DNA of 64,000 nucleotides from Toxoplasma gondii ME49 (lineage: Eukaryota; Apicomplexa; Conoidasida; Eucoccidiorida; Sarcocystidae). The stretch is from contig NC_031479.1 in assembly GCF_000006565.2 (NCBI RefSeq), positions 1,302,001 to 1,366,000 of the forward strand, written 5' to 3'. Below, piece by piece: positions 1-13,383 of the stretch. A program made the translations under genes and the position numbers. The notes beneath the pieces are model-generated. The model worked only from the letters and a program-made list of their open reading frames with translations, did no database searches and had not been told where the DNA came from. Numbering within the stretch: position 1 is the stretch's first letter; the number at the start of each line of letters is the position of its first letter.

Positions 1-2718
1 CCGCTGAAGACCTTGTAAGCGTCTGCTTTTGCCGGCTCCCTTGTTTCTTGGAACTTCGCAGCAAGTGGTTCTGATTCCCTTGAACGGAGGCAATATCTAA
101 GCGCATGCCCCCCACTTGGTGTAGTATGTCAAAGATTAAAAACGCCATGCGCAGCTGAGTCTTCGATGCTTTGACTGTGTTGACTGCATGCGTTTCCCTT
201 CTTCGTGAAGAGACGCCACGGGGGCTTCCTGCAAGCATCAGAAGTCGCTGAGACGTGTGTCTTGCGGTGGCTTCGGAGCTGCGGCATCCGCGTTTTCTTG
301 GCTGCCTGTGTCCGCGCATGCGTCCGAGTGGAGTCTCCTGCCAGTGAATCTTCTTCAGCGGTCCCAAGCTTCAGAGACACGATGTGAACCAAGATCTCGC
401 GTTTCGCGCGACGTACTTTTCCGCGCGTGCGTCTGCGCCTGCGGAAGGGCGTTGGCGGTTTCTCGCTTCTGAACAGGAAACGGGGAGAGCAGCTTGTGTC
501 CACAGGTCTGTGTCGCCTGATCGGGTGCAAAAGGATCACGCAGACAGGGGCGCGTTCAACAGATTTTTCACGATTGTGCTCGACCCACACTTCTTGTGAA
601 AGGCGTACAATCCCTATAAGGTGTCTACAAGAGTTCCGAGACATCTGGCCACTGCGGGAGGTCCTCTTTGTTGAGCGTCTGTCCTTCAGGCGCAGCTTGC
701 CCGTCGGCGATCCGAGCTTGTACGCGGTCACTTGCACCGAGCGAAGTAAGTGCTGTTGGAAGTGACGTGGATTTCAGAACTTTCTTGCCGAAATGCAGAA
801 AAGTCGGCGTCAAGATCTAAACCAGGAGTCCACCTCTCAGTTTGCCTCGAAGGAACAGGGCGAGAAATCAAGCCTCACATGCGCGAATGGGCCGTGACAT
901 CTTACTGGGAAACATCGTCTCCGTGCTGGAGGTGTCTGTACATACACCGCAAGGTTACCTCGCCAGTTTTCGCTAGAAAACAGTCTTTTCGCAAGTTCAA
1001 GAGAGGACGTCTGTCTCGACAGTTCGATCTCTTGAGGCAAGTGTCTGTACGTTTCCACTGTCTATGAGCCAGTGAGCATTGGTGCAAACGAAGCAATGCT
1101 TCGCGACGGCCTTCTCGTCCCCGTTCGGCCTCTCGATTCCACCGTTCTCTCTTCCGTGGCGACGAAGCGCCCTCGGAGACAAACATGTGTACTGGCGATT
1201 TTCTTCTCTGTATGTCAGTGACTAGTTCGCCTCCCATATGGCGAGTGCGTGAGTGAACAAACGTCCGTCGGGGCTTTACGAATCTGCGTGTCTTGCGGAT
1301 TTCCAAAGGGGACCTAGACCTTGGGTCTGCTGTGCTGTCTGTACAGCTGTGCTTCTGGGGTCGATTGGAGCGAAGACCGCGGCATTCTGGACACCCTTGT
1401 TTGGGATGGGAGGTCGAAGCCGTAAGTACAGAAAATTTCACGCGATTCTTTCGTCGCCGTGTGCCTGTGTGTGTTTTTGGAGATCTCACACTCTGAGGAC
1501 GCCATTTGAAAAACCTCTCTCTGAAGCCGTCCTGCCGGCTGTTTGTCTCGCGTATGACTCTGTACACTTCACACTCCTTCTTTGTCCAGCCTCGGTGTCT
1601 CTTGTTCGAGCCTGCTGCTTGTCTCTAGAGTGTCTTTGGCGTCTGGACTCCAGATCATTAGGTGCCTCTCTCGCGTCGAGATAGACTCCAGAAGGTCTCG
1701 AGCATGAGCGCGCGTTCAACATCTAGTTAGAGACCTCGCAGCAGGCTAGCCGTTGATGGTGTTGCGTAGGGTGTTGCCTGCGGCGACAGCCGCCTTCGTA
1801 TTCTGACGCATTTCAGTTCCCAGGATGCGAAGACGACTCACCTCGAGACAGGGCGGTCTCTCTGTCAGGCCTTCTTCAGGGAGTCACCCGTCTCCACTCT
1901 GCGTGTGGCGTTCGCCTCGGAGGTCCCCCCTCTTTCTCGTCGCTGCTCGGCGGACTCGAGCTCGTGAAGTCTCCAGCGCCTTTCTGTTCTGTCCTTCATC
2001 GCCTCTGTGAGCTGTGGCGCTTCTGCACTTGCGCGTTGCAGGTAAACTCAAGTACTTCATTGGCCCTCTCCTGTTGTTCCTTCTCTTCGTCGGAATGACG
2101 AGCGAGGTAAGTCGAGAAGGTGGTTTCGCATCTAGACTCAGAGGCTCTCTTTCGTCTCCAGGGCTGTGATGTGCACGGACTCTTTCACAGGGTGCCTCCT
2201 TTTCTTATATTGAAATTTCGAAAAACCAAAGTTGGAAGATGTAACTTTGAAAGTTCTTCCCGGTTCCTTCTGCTCCGACGAGGGGCTTGTTCCGATGCTC
2301 GCAAAGTGCCGGAACAAGAAAGCGCTCCGTACGACGACGTCTGCCGTTCATGTGGAAATCCTGATCCTCGTGGTCTGCTACACTACCCGACGCTTCTGCA
2401 TCAACACAGATAAATCTAACTGGGTTACTCACCTTCAGAGCGAGCACACACGAAGACAAAATGCCAGGCTCCATCACGTCGTGGTGCTAGCTTGGCAGCT
2501 CGGAATCCCGAGGCTCGTGATCTGTCAGCGATCCTCTTTGTCAGTTTTACGTTTACGAAAGTGACCGCTTATATGTGCTCCGGCAACAGGACAGAGCGTG
2601 GAAGCGGCCTGCGTTTCTTGTTTTTCTTCAGCACTGGCGGCGGATCGGTCCCGGATTCATCGGCACGGTGTTTTCTTTGTATCAGTTGTTGGCGCTCCAG
2701 CCGCAGGAGGAACCGTGA
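1..2718 (+). CDS. 3' part of an unrecognised membrane-protein gene (5' end outside the window)
   Basis: I did not recognise this gene. Five exons can be joined in one phase-consistent frame: 1-14, 690-745, 1347-1421, 2042-2106 and 2632-2718, with GT donors and AG acceptors at each internal junction and a TGA stop at 2716-2718. They give the last 98 residues of the protein. The visible part has a polar stretch, a Gly-rich segment (KTAAFWTPLFGMGGRSRK), a strongly hydrophobic helix (YFIGPLLLFLLFVGM), a short basic loop (HWRRIG) and a second, weaker hydrophobic segment (PGFIGTVFSLYQLLAL), then the acidic tail QPQEEP. This suggests a small C-terminal membrane hairpin. The consistent phase over four introns is the main support. 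The function is unknown, and the membrane (ER, mitochondrion or other) cannot be told from what is visible. Confidence 0.55.
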
Positions 2719-4512
2719 AAGGAGAAGTACGGAAGCGTTGAAAAAGAGAAGCCGGGGGAGCCCGTTGACCTCTCTAGAGTGCTGAGCGGAGACGTTTGTG
2801 TGGCTGCTCTCCGGCTTCTCTGGTGACGCTGGACGCGTCGTGAGAGCTCGGAGGTTTCGACGGTCGTGCGGCACTGCGGCGCTCTCTGCCGCTTGGAGGA
2901 GAACGGTGGTTTGACTCCTCTTGTGCACCCCGCTCGAGCGGAAGACATTTATGTGACCTGCGTCCGGCTCGGGATACTCGGCAAAGACATGCATCCGGTG
3001 AAAATCTCAAAAAAAAGCCCAGAAACTCGTGCGTGGGAGACCGGCGCGGGTCGTGCGGTGTACGCACAGCGGGAAGTCCCGGGTGCGAGCTGGGGAACTG
3101 TGTGCTTTCCGTTTTCAGCCGCTCTCGGCGCTTCTGCGCGTTTCTGTCGGCCAAAAAAACGTATGTTTGCGTCACAACGCACGGGTAATCGATTGCCGCT
3201 CCCTCCGCAAAAGAGGGCGCCTCATCAGTGCTTGCTTCGTGGAAAGGAAAGACTTGGTGGAGAAGGGTGCGAGGAAAGCGCAAAAAAAGTCAAACGGGGG
3301 GGCTTCTCCCGTCTTGGCTCTGCAGTGCTGTCGTGGAGACCTCTTTTCTTCCGGCGCCTCGCACCACTGGCCCAGATGCTCTTCAGAAATCATTTTTTGA
3401 AACACTCTGCATCAGCTTCTCTTCGATCTGACAGGCAACTGGCCAACGCGTGGAACGCGACTTTCTAGACTCAGTCCTGGAACATACGTGGAAACAACAC
3501 ACGTATAAATTGAAAATGCATGTGCAGCCCTGTCAGTCCGTCGCGGCAAAGTCTCCCTCCTAATGTTTGTCTGTTCCGGGCACATTTCGCTAAAAATTGT
3601 GGAGAAACCTAGAATTCGCACTTTCCACTGCGGAACACGGCAATCATAGAGACCTTGGTTGTCTGTATCTCACGAGTCGAACATTTAGTAGCCTAGGAAC
3701 AAAGATGTCAGTAGCCACAGAGAACTTGGCTGCATGTACCTCGTGAGTCCTACTCAGTATCGTACGTAGTAGAGGGTCTCTGTTCACCTGGAGAGTGGAC
3801 ACAAATACATGCGCCTTTGCAGAGAACCTGGACCAAGCCGAATCCGGAAATTCCGACGGTTAGACGCACCTGTGTTCCTTGATACTTACACGTGTGTAGA
3901 TGCCTTCTCGCTTCACATGGCGAGTTTTTCCCACTTGAATCCTGGTCTCTTTACCACCGCAGACAATTCCTCATTTCCGCGCATGCATGTGCTTCCTTTT
4001 CTGTGGACGAAACTTGAAACGTCTATTGAGTTTTTCAGAGGCGCCTGCTGCGTGCGACACAGTCTCATGCCGCCGGCCGTGGTCAGAAAGCTGTGGGTGA
4101 CCTTCCTTTTGTCGATCTAGCCTTCGGACATTCAGAGCTCGAGTCTCAAAAAGTAAGCCTGATCGACGGGACAGATCTCCTGACAAACCATCGATTTGTC
4201 GATGGGGACGCACGCCAGAAAGCGAAACCCGAGAGCAACGTGGCACAATATTTCTGCCCCTACCACATGCACATGAACGTCACATACACATATACGTCCA
4301 CGTGTATATGAAGATATATATATATATATGATATGCATAGACGTAGGTACAGATTTGTGGCTGACACAGGTGCTTAGATAAATAATATGCGGATACGGAC
4401 ACAAGCACGATTGTGCGTGCAATCCGAGATGGATGAACGTGCCTCTAAATGGGTCTTTCGAGTAGATGTCGAGAGCTTGCATCCCAAACCACTAATCGTA
4501 TTACAGACAGCC

Positions 4513-4550
<38 letters not shown>

Positions 4551-6220
4551 GTACATAAAGTTATACTTATATCTGTATACAGTGGGACACACGTGTATAT
4601 ATATATATATATATATGGCTCCGTGACGCTTGTGGTTGAAAGAATTGCACATATTTTTGTATTCTATATCAATGGTATCCTTAGATTTTCTAGCTATCCG
4701 CACAAGAGTCTGTTACAATGGAGATAAAGCAGAGCTACAGACGGGAACTACAGAAGAAAGAAAGGGAGACTGAAGTCTCGGTCCTGAGATCGAGCGACGC
4801 TTTTTTAGCCGGCCAGTCTGTTTCTCTGTTTATAGATATCGACAACTTCAGATATCCGACCAAAGAGCACTAGGGCTGCTTAACTCGCTTCTTAGACGTC
4901 AACGAGTTTCACCGAGTGTATTTCCTCCGTATGTTTGCCTATCCAACAGACGCTCAGTTCTCCGTTTCTGATGCTGCCTTTGTTTGAAAGATAAGAATTC
5001 GCAAGAGAATTCACCGGAAAAAATAAACGCAGCTGCATGCAAGCAGCGAGACACAAGTCTCCCCCAGAAAAAGCCCGCACAGAGTGGTGAAGAGCCAAGA
5101 GTGGAAGTCATTCCTCAACGCGATCGATCCAGCTTTTCTTCGCGTCGCTCGCTCGTTCAGTGCAAAGAAAGCATTTGATTTGTCTTTCGGTGCCTTCGCT
5201 GTCCTGTGAAAGCAAAGAATAAAAGAAATCCAAAAGATACGAAGTCAGCTTTGAGACTCTTTTCGCGTTACCCCACGCATGCGACCTGGGCAACTCTGTC
5301 GCTTGAAAAGCGCATGCCCATCGAGAGTTTTTCGACGCATGTCACATCTTTCTCTGAAAAATCAGGCAAAGAGTCATGCCTCAAAGTCTGGAGATCCTTC
5401 TTGTCTCCTGAGACCGACGTGTCTAGCTCCTTTCCTGCTGTCCCCGTGCAGCGCTCAGAAACTCACGAGAAATTCTTTTTTTTACCTGCATCGCAACCGT
5501 GTGGCTTGCCGCGTGGATGGACGCTGTTTTCTCCCGTTGAACATACGGTGTATTTGTTGAGTGTAGATGCCGTCTTTCTTCGCTAAGCGTCTGCGGGACT
5601 CTGTTGTCTGTCTACGAATGCGGTGCTTTCGTTTCTCTCCGCCGCATCAAATGAGTTGTAAAGTGTATCTTCTACGCAGAACGCGCGTCTTCGCCTTCTT
5701 CCGCTCTTCTCTCTGCCCTTCTTCCGCTCTTCTCTCTTCCCTGAAACTCTCTCCTCTCCCTGCGTGCTTGTCCGGCGTCTGAGCAAGACTCTCGCAACGC
5801 AGCCTGCAACTCTTTTTTCCAAGTTTCGTACTCCAAACACGCATCGCCACTCTTGTTTGTCTGAAAAAGAAAAGTCTTCAATCTACCCTTCGTCCTCCTG
5901 CCTCGACTTCTCTCGCGTTCTTTTTCTTGGCTTCCCTGCAGCGTCGCCTTCTGCTGTCTCTACACCTTGGCTTCTTCACAGACCCAGAGGAGCTTTGTCT
6001 GTCTGTTACTCGCCTCTGGCGCCGTGCTTCTCTCGCGTGTGTCTGTCGTCCGAAGTCGAGGAGCCAGATCGAAGGCTTCCGAGTCTGTAGAAAAAACCTT
6101 GTTTCCGTCGCCGGCGTCTGTCCCCCGCAGCAGAGGAGGAGAAACTTGCCGAGCTCGGCGTTTCGGCCAGGAGAAATAACGAAAACGCGTCTCTCTTGCA
6201 AGAAAAGCAACCTCTCCAAC
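2719..6220. other. intergenic region upstream of IMP4
   Basis: No convincing gene was found on either strand; the open frames here are short and low in complexity. It should hold the 3' UTR of the preceding gene and the promoter and 5' UTR of IMP4. It contains three TA microsatellites (about 4314-4616), a degenerate direct repeat (3647-3749), a palindromic TGCATGC at 5034-5040, and a pyrimidine-rich stretch near 5695-5760 with the imperfect repeat CTTCCGCTCTTCTCTCT. Confidence 0.6.
4314..4616. repeat. cluster of three (TA)n microsatellites
   Basis: Uninterrupted TA runs lie at about 4314-4329, 4514-4547 and 4595-4616, separated by AT-rich unique sequence. They are probably length-variable and explain the Ile-Tyr repeat open frames on both strands here, which are not genes. 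Confidence 0.9.
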
Positions 6221-6703
6221 ATGCTGCGACGGACCGTGCGACTTCGAAAGGAGTATCTGTTTCGCAAGGCCACCGAAGAGAAGGCGCGCGTGCTTGCAGA
6301 CAGAAAGAAACGCCTGAAGGAGGCTCTCGAAAGGGGCAAGGCTGTTCCTTCGGATTTACGTGGAGAAGCCGGTCAGAAACTCCTTCCTACTCTCGACTTG
6401 GAGGATGTCAATACGGCCCAAACAACCACCCACATCGACGACGAATACGCCTACGCAGGTGAGAAAAGAACTTTCCTCGCGCGAGACTGGACGCAACAGC
6501 TGCTCAAGAGAGAGAACTAAAGACCGCGCATTTGGCAGAACACAGAAGCAGCGAAGAACTCTCCAACTTAATCGAGAAACGCGACTCCAAAAACTTGAAA
6601 TCGGCGCCACTACACACTCATGGATCCGGAGATGCGCGCCTCACATGCCTGCAGATCTGCTCACAAAAGTATGCATATGCACATATATACAGATATACAC
6701 ATA

Positions 6704-6745
<42 letters not shown>

Positions 6746-9389
6746 GGTAGTTCTGCAATTTGATCAGCATGTTTGTAGACGAACATGGTTGAGAGTTCGT
6801 GTATAAGTATATTGACGTCTTCACGCATAGTCGCAGGTGTTTGGGCTGACGGCGTATTGGCGCAAGTGAGGAGAACTCGGTCTGCATGCAGCTCTGCAGA
6901 GAGCGGACGTCGTTCGTGATTGTTGCGTCTCTGCCAGGCGTCGAGGATCCGAAAGTTGTGTTGACGACGTCGAGAAATCCGTCAAGTCGTCTGCAGCAGT
7001 TCGTCAAGGAACTGCGTCTTTTGATTCCGAACAGCCAACGAATAAATCGAGGTGGATATGTCGTCAACGACCTCGTCGAACTCTGTCGGAGCAACAATGT
7101 GACCGACCTCATCATCATCCACGAACACAGAGGTAGAGGACGAGCAGAGGGAAGGGAGAGCGCGTGCTGTCTCAGACCCAGGAGAACACCGGTTAACTTT
7201 TGTTGTTCCGTCAAAAACAACAAGCTCGTGTATCCATGCTGGTGCTCCCCACATATATAAATACATATTTCTGTCGTGGTTGGCATGGGTGTTTTTAGGG
7301 TACTCGAGTCCGTCTCGTGTGTGTGTGCATTTCTCTTTTCACACTGTACGTATGGGAAGTCACCTATGGCTTTCTGCGTCGGCTGCAGAGAATCACATAG
7401 TGACGGTTCTCTGTACAACGACTTGCATGCCTGGCGGGACTTGCGTCCTGTTTGGCCCGTTCTTCGATGCTGCGCGAGACAAGAAGCGTCGAGAGTGTAG
7501 TGGTCGGTTTCGGTCTTCGGAGATAGGAGCACACACTGTCTCGACAGAGGCAAATAACAGAGGCCGGGGAAGACATGCGGAGAGAGTCTCTTCTTTTCGA
7601 GTATTGTCTGTGCGCCCCAGGCCAGCCCGATGCGATGGTCGTGTGTCACCTGCCTCACGGTCCAGCTGCATACTTCAATCTCTCAGGCGTTGCTCTTCGT
7701 CATGATCTTCCAGAAAAGCCAGCGAATATGTCAGAAGTAAGTGCCGGATTATGAATCAGCTTTTTTGAGGAGCGCTAGGAGTTGGACTCCTCGGTGAAAC
7801 CTTCAAGATCTCTGTATATCCTATCCAAGTCCTGCTGTGTAAAAAACAGAGCTCACTCCTGTAGAAATAGTAAAAACGAACACCGTGTAATAATGTAACC
7901 CAGATAATCCGGCAAAGAATCTTGGTGACCATTTCTCTTGACTGATTTGAGAGATTTGTTTCCTCGAAGAGGGGAGCGTCTCTGGGCTCGCCTCGCTGTT
8001 TGCATGAAGCCCTTTACGATCCTGGCCCCTCTCAACTGTAAACGGTTCGCATGCGCGCATGCAGCAAAAGTATCAATATTTCGGATGAACTGTGTCTTTT
8101 TTTTATACCCTGTTACCTGTCAACTTTGGTGGCATCCGTTTATTGCAAATCCTGTTATCTTTCAAGTCCCGGATACGAAACGGCGTGTGCGTGCATGCAG
8201 CCGTAAGAATCTATATAAGGCCAATGATGTCTGTGACATATATGAGTCTGGTTAAGTCCACCATGTGAAGGGCGTCGAGCACAGTGGTTTCCAGCGGAGG
8301 TTTGACAAACCACCATGTTTATTTGTGTGAAGATGCCGGTGTACGGGCTGACACGCCGACATGTGAGGAGACATGAGGTTTGGTCTGTCGGTCCTCGAAA
8401 TCTGCATCGAGAGAGTCGGTTCGTTTTTCTTCCTGTCTTTTCAACTCCCTTCTTTTGAGGGAATCTTCCCCTACTTCGCACTGGACTGTCTGTGCCACTC
8501 GCAGGAAAGCGTCAAGCGAATCAAGGGTCGCTGCTCTGCATGTTTCCTGCATCAAACGACGAAGGCTTCAGTTTTGTTGCGTTGTGTTTTGGGGTGTTCC
8601 AGGCTGCGCCGCATCTGGTTTTTCACAATTTCACATCGCGCGTAGGTCTTCGAGTGATGAACGTCTTGAAATTTCTATATCCCCCCGCAAACCCCATTGC
8701 ACAGCGCGTCCAAGCATTTGTCAATGTCGGCGACGAGATCCACTTCCGGCATTACACCTGGACAGACAATCGAAAAAAAACATCTGGAGCAAGCAACACT
8801 CCTGGGAGTTCCTCTGCTGATGCTGGTAGGAACAAAGCGAGAAGGAAACGGTTCTTCTTACCTACATCTTTGCTGATTTCGCGACTCTCATATCTAAAGA
8901 TAGTTGCTTCTGTGGAGACGTTCAACTAAAACGACTTGTCGAGAATGTATGAGCTTCCGTGTGCTGCGTCGTAGCTTCACTGTAATGTTGAACGCGACAT
9001 TTTACAGTCGATTTCGTGTAAGACCTTCCCGATTAATCTCGAAGAGTCATTGCCGCTTACTCACCGTTGCGTGAGACAAGTGTTCACCCATAGATATACT
9101 GATATTTCCATACATACGTATGTATATCGTTTTAGGCGTGCACGTCGTTCACTGCGTGTATTCGGACTCTGACCGTGGAGATGGGAGGAATTTGAAATTG
9201 TGATTTGCCTTTGCAGAAGAGGAAGAATCGTCCGAGAAGAAAGGCCATCTGGAGCTGGTGGAAGTTGGGCCTCGCTTCACATTGAAACCATACCGCATTG
9301 ACTTGGGTACAGCTGAAATGAAAGATGTAGAAACGGAATGGGCAGTTCGACCTTTCTTCAACAAACCAAAGGCGACTCTGACTGAGTGA
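6221..9389 (+). CDS. IMP4: IMP4-like U3 snoRNP protein, Brix domain
   Basis: This is the U3 small nucleolar ribonucleoprotein component IMP4, which acts in the nucleolus with MPP10 and IMP3 in the SSU processome during early 18S rRNA cleavage. The exons are 6221-6458, 6938-7132, 7621-7736, 8603-8825 and 9217-9389, all phase-consistent, giving 314 residues, close to the usual length of the family (about 290). The start was chosen because MLRRTVRLRKEYLFRKA matches the conserved IMP4 N-terminus; the frame is open further upstream but that part looks like leader. HIDDEYAYAG precedes the Brix domain, which starts at DPKVVLTTSRNPSSRLQQF (about residue 82) and includes HEHRGQPDAMVVCHLPHGP and LVFHNFTSRVGLRV. 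The C-terminal GPRFTLKPYRIDLGT is the RNA-binding motif typical of Brix proteins. A Ser/Gly-rich insert (near residues 245-260) precedes it. Identification is firm; single exon edges could shift by a codon. Confidence 0.93.
6707..6742. repeat. (AT)n microsatellite in IMP4 intron 1
   Basis: An AT run of about 36 bp follows several shorter ATAT-containing words (ACATATATACAGATATACACATATGC). It lies inside intron 1 (6459-6937) and creates an Ile-Tyr shadow frame. It is probably polymorphic in length. Confidence 0.9.
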
Positions 9390-11665
9390 TTTGTGTGTTT
9401 TTCTCGGGGGACGGGTCGGTGCTGGCAGACAGGTACTTGTGTCCACGGACGCGACCGTGGTCGAGCTTTCCTCTACTGATCCCGTGTGTTCTGCAAAAAA
9501 CGTTACATTTTCGACTCTCGAATCCATTGTTCTTTCGAGAGCCACTGTGCTCTGGTGTGTCGCGAATGCCGTGCTGTTTTTTTGAAAGCGTAGTGCGCAA
9601 GACTGCGGAAACAGGCACTCCGACGGAGTTTTTGAAACTAAAACACGAGTGTACAAAGGTCACGATATTCCCTTTGGTAGACTCTGGGCGGTTGTTAGTG
9701 TGTAGGAAATACACGGATTATTCTACAAAGACAGAGAGGAGCACCGGGATGACACGGCTCTGAAAGCAACTTCACTAGCAGCGGCTGTCACAGGTTTCAC
9801 GCGAATTTATTCAAGAAACAGGTTCTAGAATTTGACTGAGACGAAACATATGCGTTTCTACCGTTCTAGCGGCTGCGGCAATGACACGTGCAATCGCACG
9901 GATGGATGTACACGATTCTCCACGGACACGTAGATAAAGTGTCACTATCTACAAAACGCGGCAAAAATACATTCTTCCGGTGGGAAAGCCATTTCGCAAC
10001 TCTTCGATTCTATCGAGCAGAAAATGCTGCACGTTTTCTACAGCAAAGCCGGCTCACCGGAGAATAGGAGTGTTTGCTCGACATGGATGTTTATGGAAGG
10101 ACTTTACCCACAGGTTTTCTCTCAACGAAATAAAGCGCAACGTGGTGAATAACGAAGAATGCGGGAGCGGGCAGTATTGCCGACAGACCCGGCTGCTTGT
10201 TTCTACAATACCATCCCTTTAAACACTTCGTTGGAGGACGCAGGAGACAGCTGAGAACCTGAAAAAAACCAGCTGACCTGTCTCCGATATATGGCCAGTT
10301 CCTTCTACGTGGAAAACTACAAGTTCTTCACAGGCAACTTTTCCAGTTCACTCCGCGAGTCCGAACCCTTCACGAATTGGAATAGCAGCAATGGTAGACA
10401 TATAACTCGGGTTTTGAGAGAGTCTAAAGGAGCTTTCGGTGAGGAACGAGGAAAAGCGAGAAACAACCAGGGCTAAGGGAGAAGTGACGACCCCACCAAA
10501 CGAAAAAAATGCTGCATGAACGCGGTCGGACGAAGACAGCTGCAGAAAGTGAAACGAAGAGAAAGCCGACCACCGTCCAACAAAGGATACAAGTCAACGA
10601 CTTGAAGAAGAAGGAGAGAAAAAGCGACTAAGCAAACTTGGAGTGGTGAACAACCGAAAGGGATATCAACAGGCACGATCGACACAGAAAGAATGCCAGC
10701 TACCAGAGACACGTAATTAGAACCATGGGAAACAGAGATCGAAACACGCTACTTCACCTGTACAACCTTGTCTGACGAACTGTCGCTGCGATGGACTTCC
10801 GTCCTCACTGCATTTCTATATCGCTGGAGTCATGGTCTCAGGCAAATTTCCGTTGCTTTGTTCGCCCCGACTTTGTTCCTACACACGAGTGCACCTGTCA
10901 GCCGGTTGGAACATCTCCATGTTCCTTTGCGTGGCCGCTGCACTCTCTCCCTTCTTGAATGCTGCTGTCCCCGAAAACAAAAGAACCTGCCACCACGGGA
11001 GTTTACTCGGCAACGGAACTACTAGAGAGGATTGACGAAACGCCATCTCTTACCGACAGCACCCGCCGCCTGCACAACACTGTCTTCTGCTACGCGTACT
11101 CATCTCTCAGCCAGTATTATTTTCAAGTTTTTTCTGTACTTCCCAGAAAAAACTTACAAATAATCATGTCTTATGAGACGGTAAGACTAAGCGCGGACTA
11201 TCGAACGAAACGAAGTGTACCTTTCTTTCCATAAGTGAACCCATATCGTCACAAACGTAGCTAAGGTTGGCTCCTCCTGCTTGTTTCTGAGGAAAAAATG
11301 TCCAACAACACTTTGCCACAAGGTGACTGCTTAAACTAAACATCACCATTTTGCGATTAAAGCGACAAGAATTACAGCTTTTTGCCGCTGCTAGTGTTGT
11401 GGCGTCGTTGCCTTGACGCAGAGACGAGCAGAATAAATGCCGAGACACTATCGGCGTTTTCACGTGAATCTAACGGTGCGGCAAAACGGCTGACAAATTA
11501 TGTCGCTTGCTTCGCGCTATTGACGACCAGGATGATGCAGGCGACAAATCGTAGGCGCCAACTCCGACTGGCACGCCTGAAACAAAAGTGGAACACAGAA
11601 GCAGAACGTCCACGCCAAACAACAAGCGGCCCGTTCTCTGCAACGTCTGAAAAGAGAAACGCATA
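9390..11665. other. convergent intergenic region between IMP4 and the membrane protein
   Basis: The two flanking genes point toward each other, so this 2.3 kb should contain both 3' UTRs. Only short open frames with no recognisable domain or consistent splice pattern are present. I saw no repeat array or RNA gene in it. Confidence 0.6.
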
Positions 11666-13324
11666 TTAGATTCCTCGGTGAAGGATTTGTCTGGTTTCCT
11701 CCGGTGAATCTTTTTCGGTTATGTCGATATTCTCCACTCCGTTGATCGCCTGAGGAATGAGAATAAAACGTAAGTGGTTTCTGAACTCCAGAATGACCAG
11801 CGTGTTCTGCTCTCCCGATGTCCCTGCGTTTGAAATCGTGTGCCCAAGTCCCTCCTTTCTTTACGACTTGAGGAGTAAAAGAGCGGATTCGCCCCAGTTC
11901 TTCAAACAGCAGGAAAAGAAGCATGTGCGGGGCTTCCACAAGCTCGTCCTTCTGGCACAGTTCGTGTGTTCTTACCGAATTCAGACCCTGAATTGTGGAA
12001 TGTTGAGGAGGAATATTGACGCCCTGCTTCTTGAACAGCTTTGACGGCGTAGGGCGAGAGCTGTAAAACATCTCGAGTCGGAGTCGTGCCTTTCGCAGGG
12101 AATTCTGGGTATTCTAGAGGAGGAAACCCTGCGTATGAGAGCATGGAAACAGGCGACCAAATGCAGTGCCAATTGAGAAAAGAGAAACATACGTAGTCAA
12201 GGGTATATGTACAGACATGGGCAACTAATTACACGCACAGATACATATGCGTAAGGGGACATACAAACTTCCACGGACATTCACGCTGAGAAAAGAATCA
12301 AACCGACAGGCGCGTGTGCTAATCGAAAACTGTCGACCTAACAAACGCACATGTCCACCTGTCTTCAGTGTAAACCAGAGGAAAATCTGAAACGCGACAA
12401 TCCGGGGCTGCAGCTGTACAATGAAAGACACAGCCCGTGAAACACACAATACTAGATTTATATGAACGACAAAAAGGCACACACACGATTTTAGATCGGA
12501 TGGCACAGAAGATACATCCTAATACTCTTCAACGGAGTTAAGTAATGCAAAGTTGGAAGAATTTTCCTGAGACCGCCTGAGGTATAGGATTTAAAATAGA
12601 ATGTACAGCTAAAACAGTCCTATGAACGAAACGTAAGATGTGCAAGACGATAGCTGCAAAAACTGGCGAGAAAGTGACGCACGTCGACCGAGCAAGACTC
12701 ACACACTGCCTTGCAGATGAGGACAAGCAGACAGACTGTCAGCACTCCCGTAGCCAGCGCGGCACCTCCCCTGAGAAGAGACAAGCCGAAGACACGCGAA
12801 AGGACAGTCTGACTGCAAGAAAAGAATACATGAAGAAATGCTTAAACGAAACAGGAGATGGATGCATCCATTTCCTACGCAAAACAGAAACAAATCGAGC
12901 GCCCCAACACAAAACTGTATGGCATCAGAATAAAGCAACGGCGAAGGGGAATTCGGTGTCGAAAGGAAGAATGGTGAGTTGTGCAGTTTTCAGTTAGACG
13001 CCACAGTGTCCGTAATAAAAACAAAAAAAAAGTACATCCTGACACCTGAACCAATTCAGTTGTTTTATGTACTGCCTTACTGCTGATATTCCTGCAGTTA
13101 CATCTATGGTAGTCGCCAATCAATCATACAAACATGAATGCAGCCCGCAGTACCCCCTCACGGAGCCTGCGAAGGCTTCGGCATAGTATGCATGTCTTCA
13201 AGTATACATGGCTAGAGGCAGTGAGAGACTTACGTCAGTAAACATGAGTGTATAGATAACTAGATACGTGTAAAACTGGAAGAGATAGGGAAGAATAGAG
13301 ATGCATGAAATTCCTCGACTCTCT

Positions 13325-13383
<59 letters not shown>

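Noticed and set aside
2774..3468. Overlapping 170-200-codon frames on both strands after the first gene
   Set aside because: Compositions are Arg/Pro/Ser-rich on both strands with no domain; this is likely the 3' UTR of the first gene.
4374..4727. Open frames with long Ile-Tyr runs
   Set aside because: They are translations of TA microsatellites on both strands. The same holds near 6618-6750 and 13235-13553.
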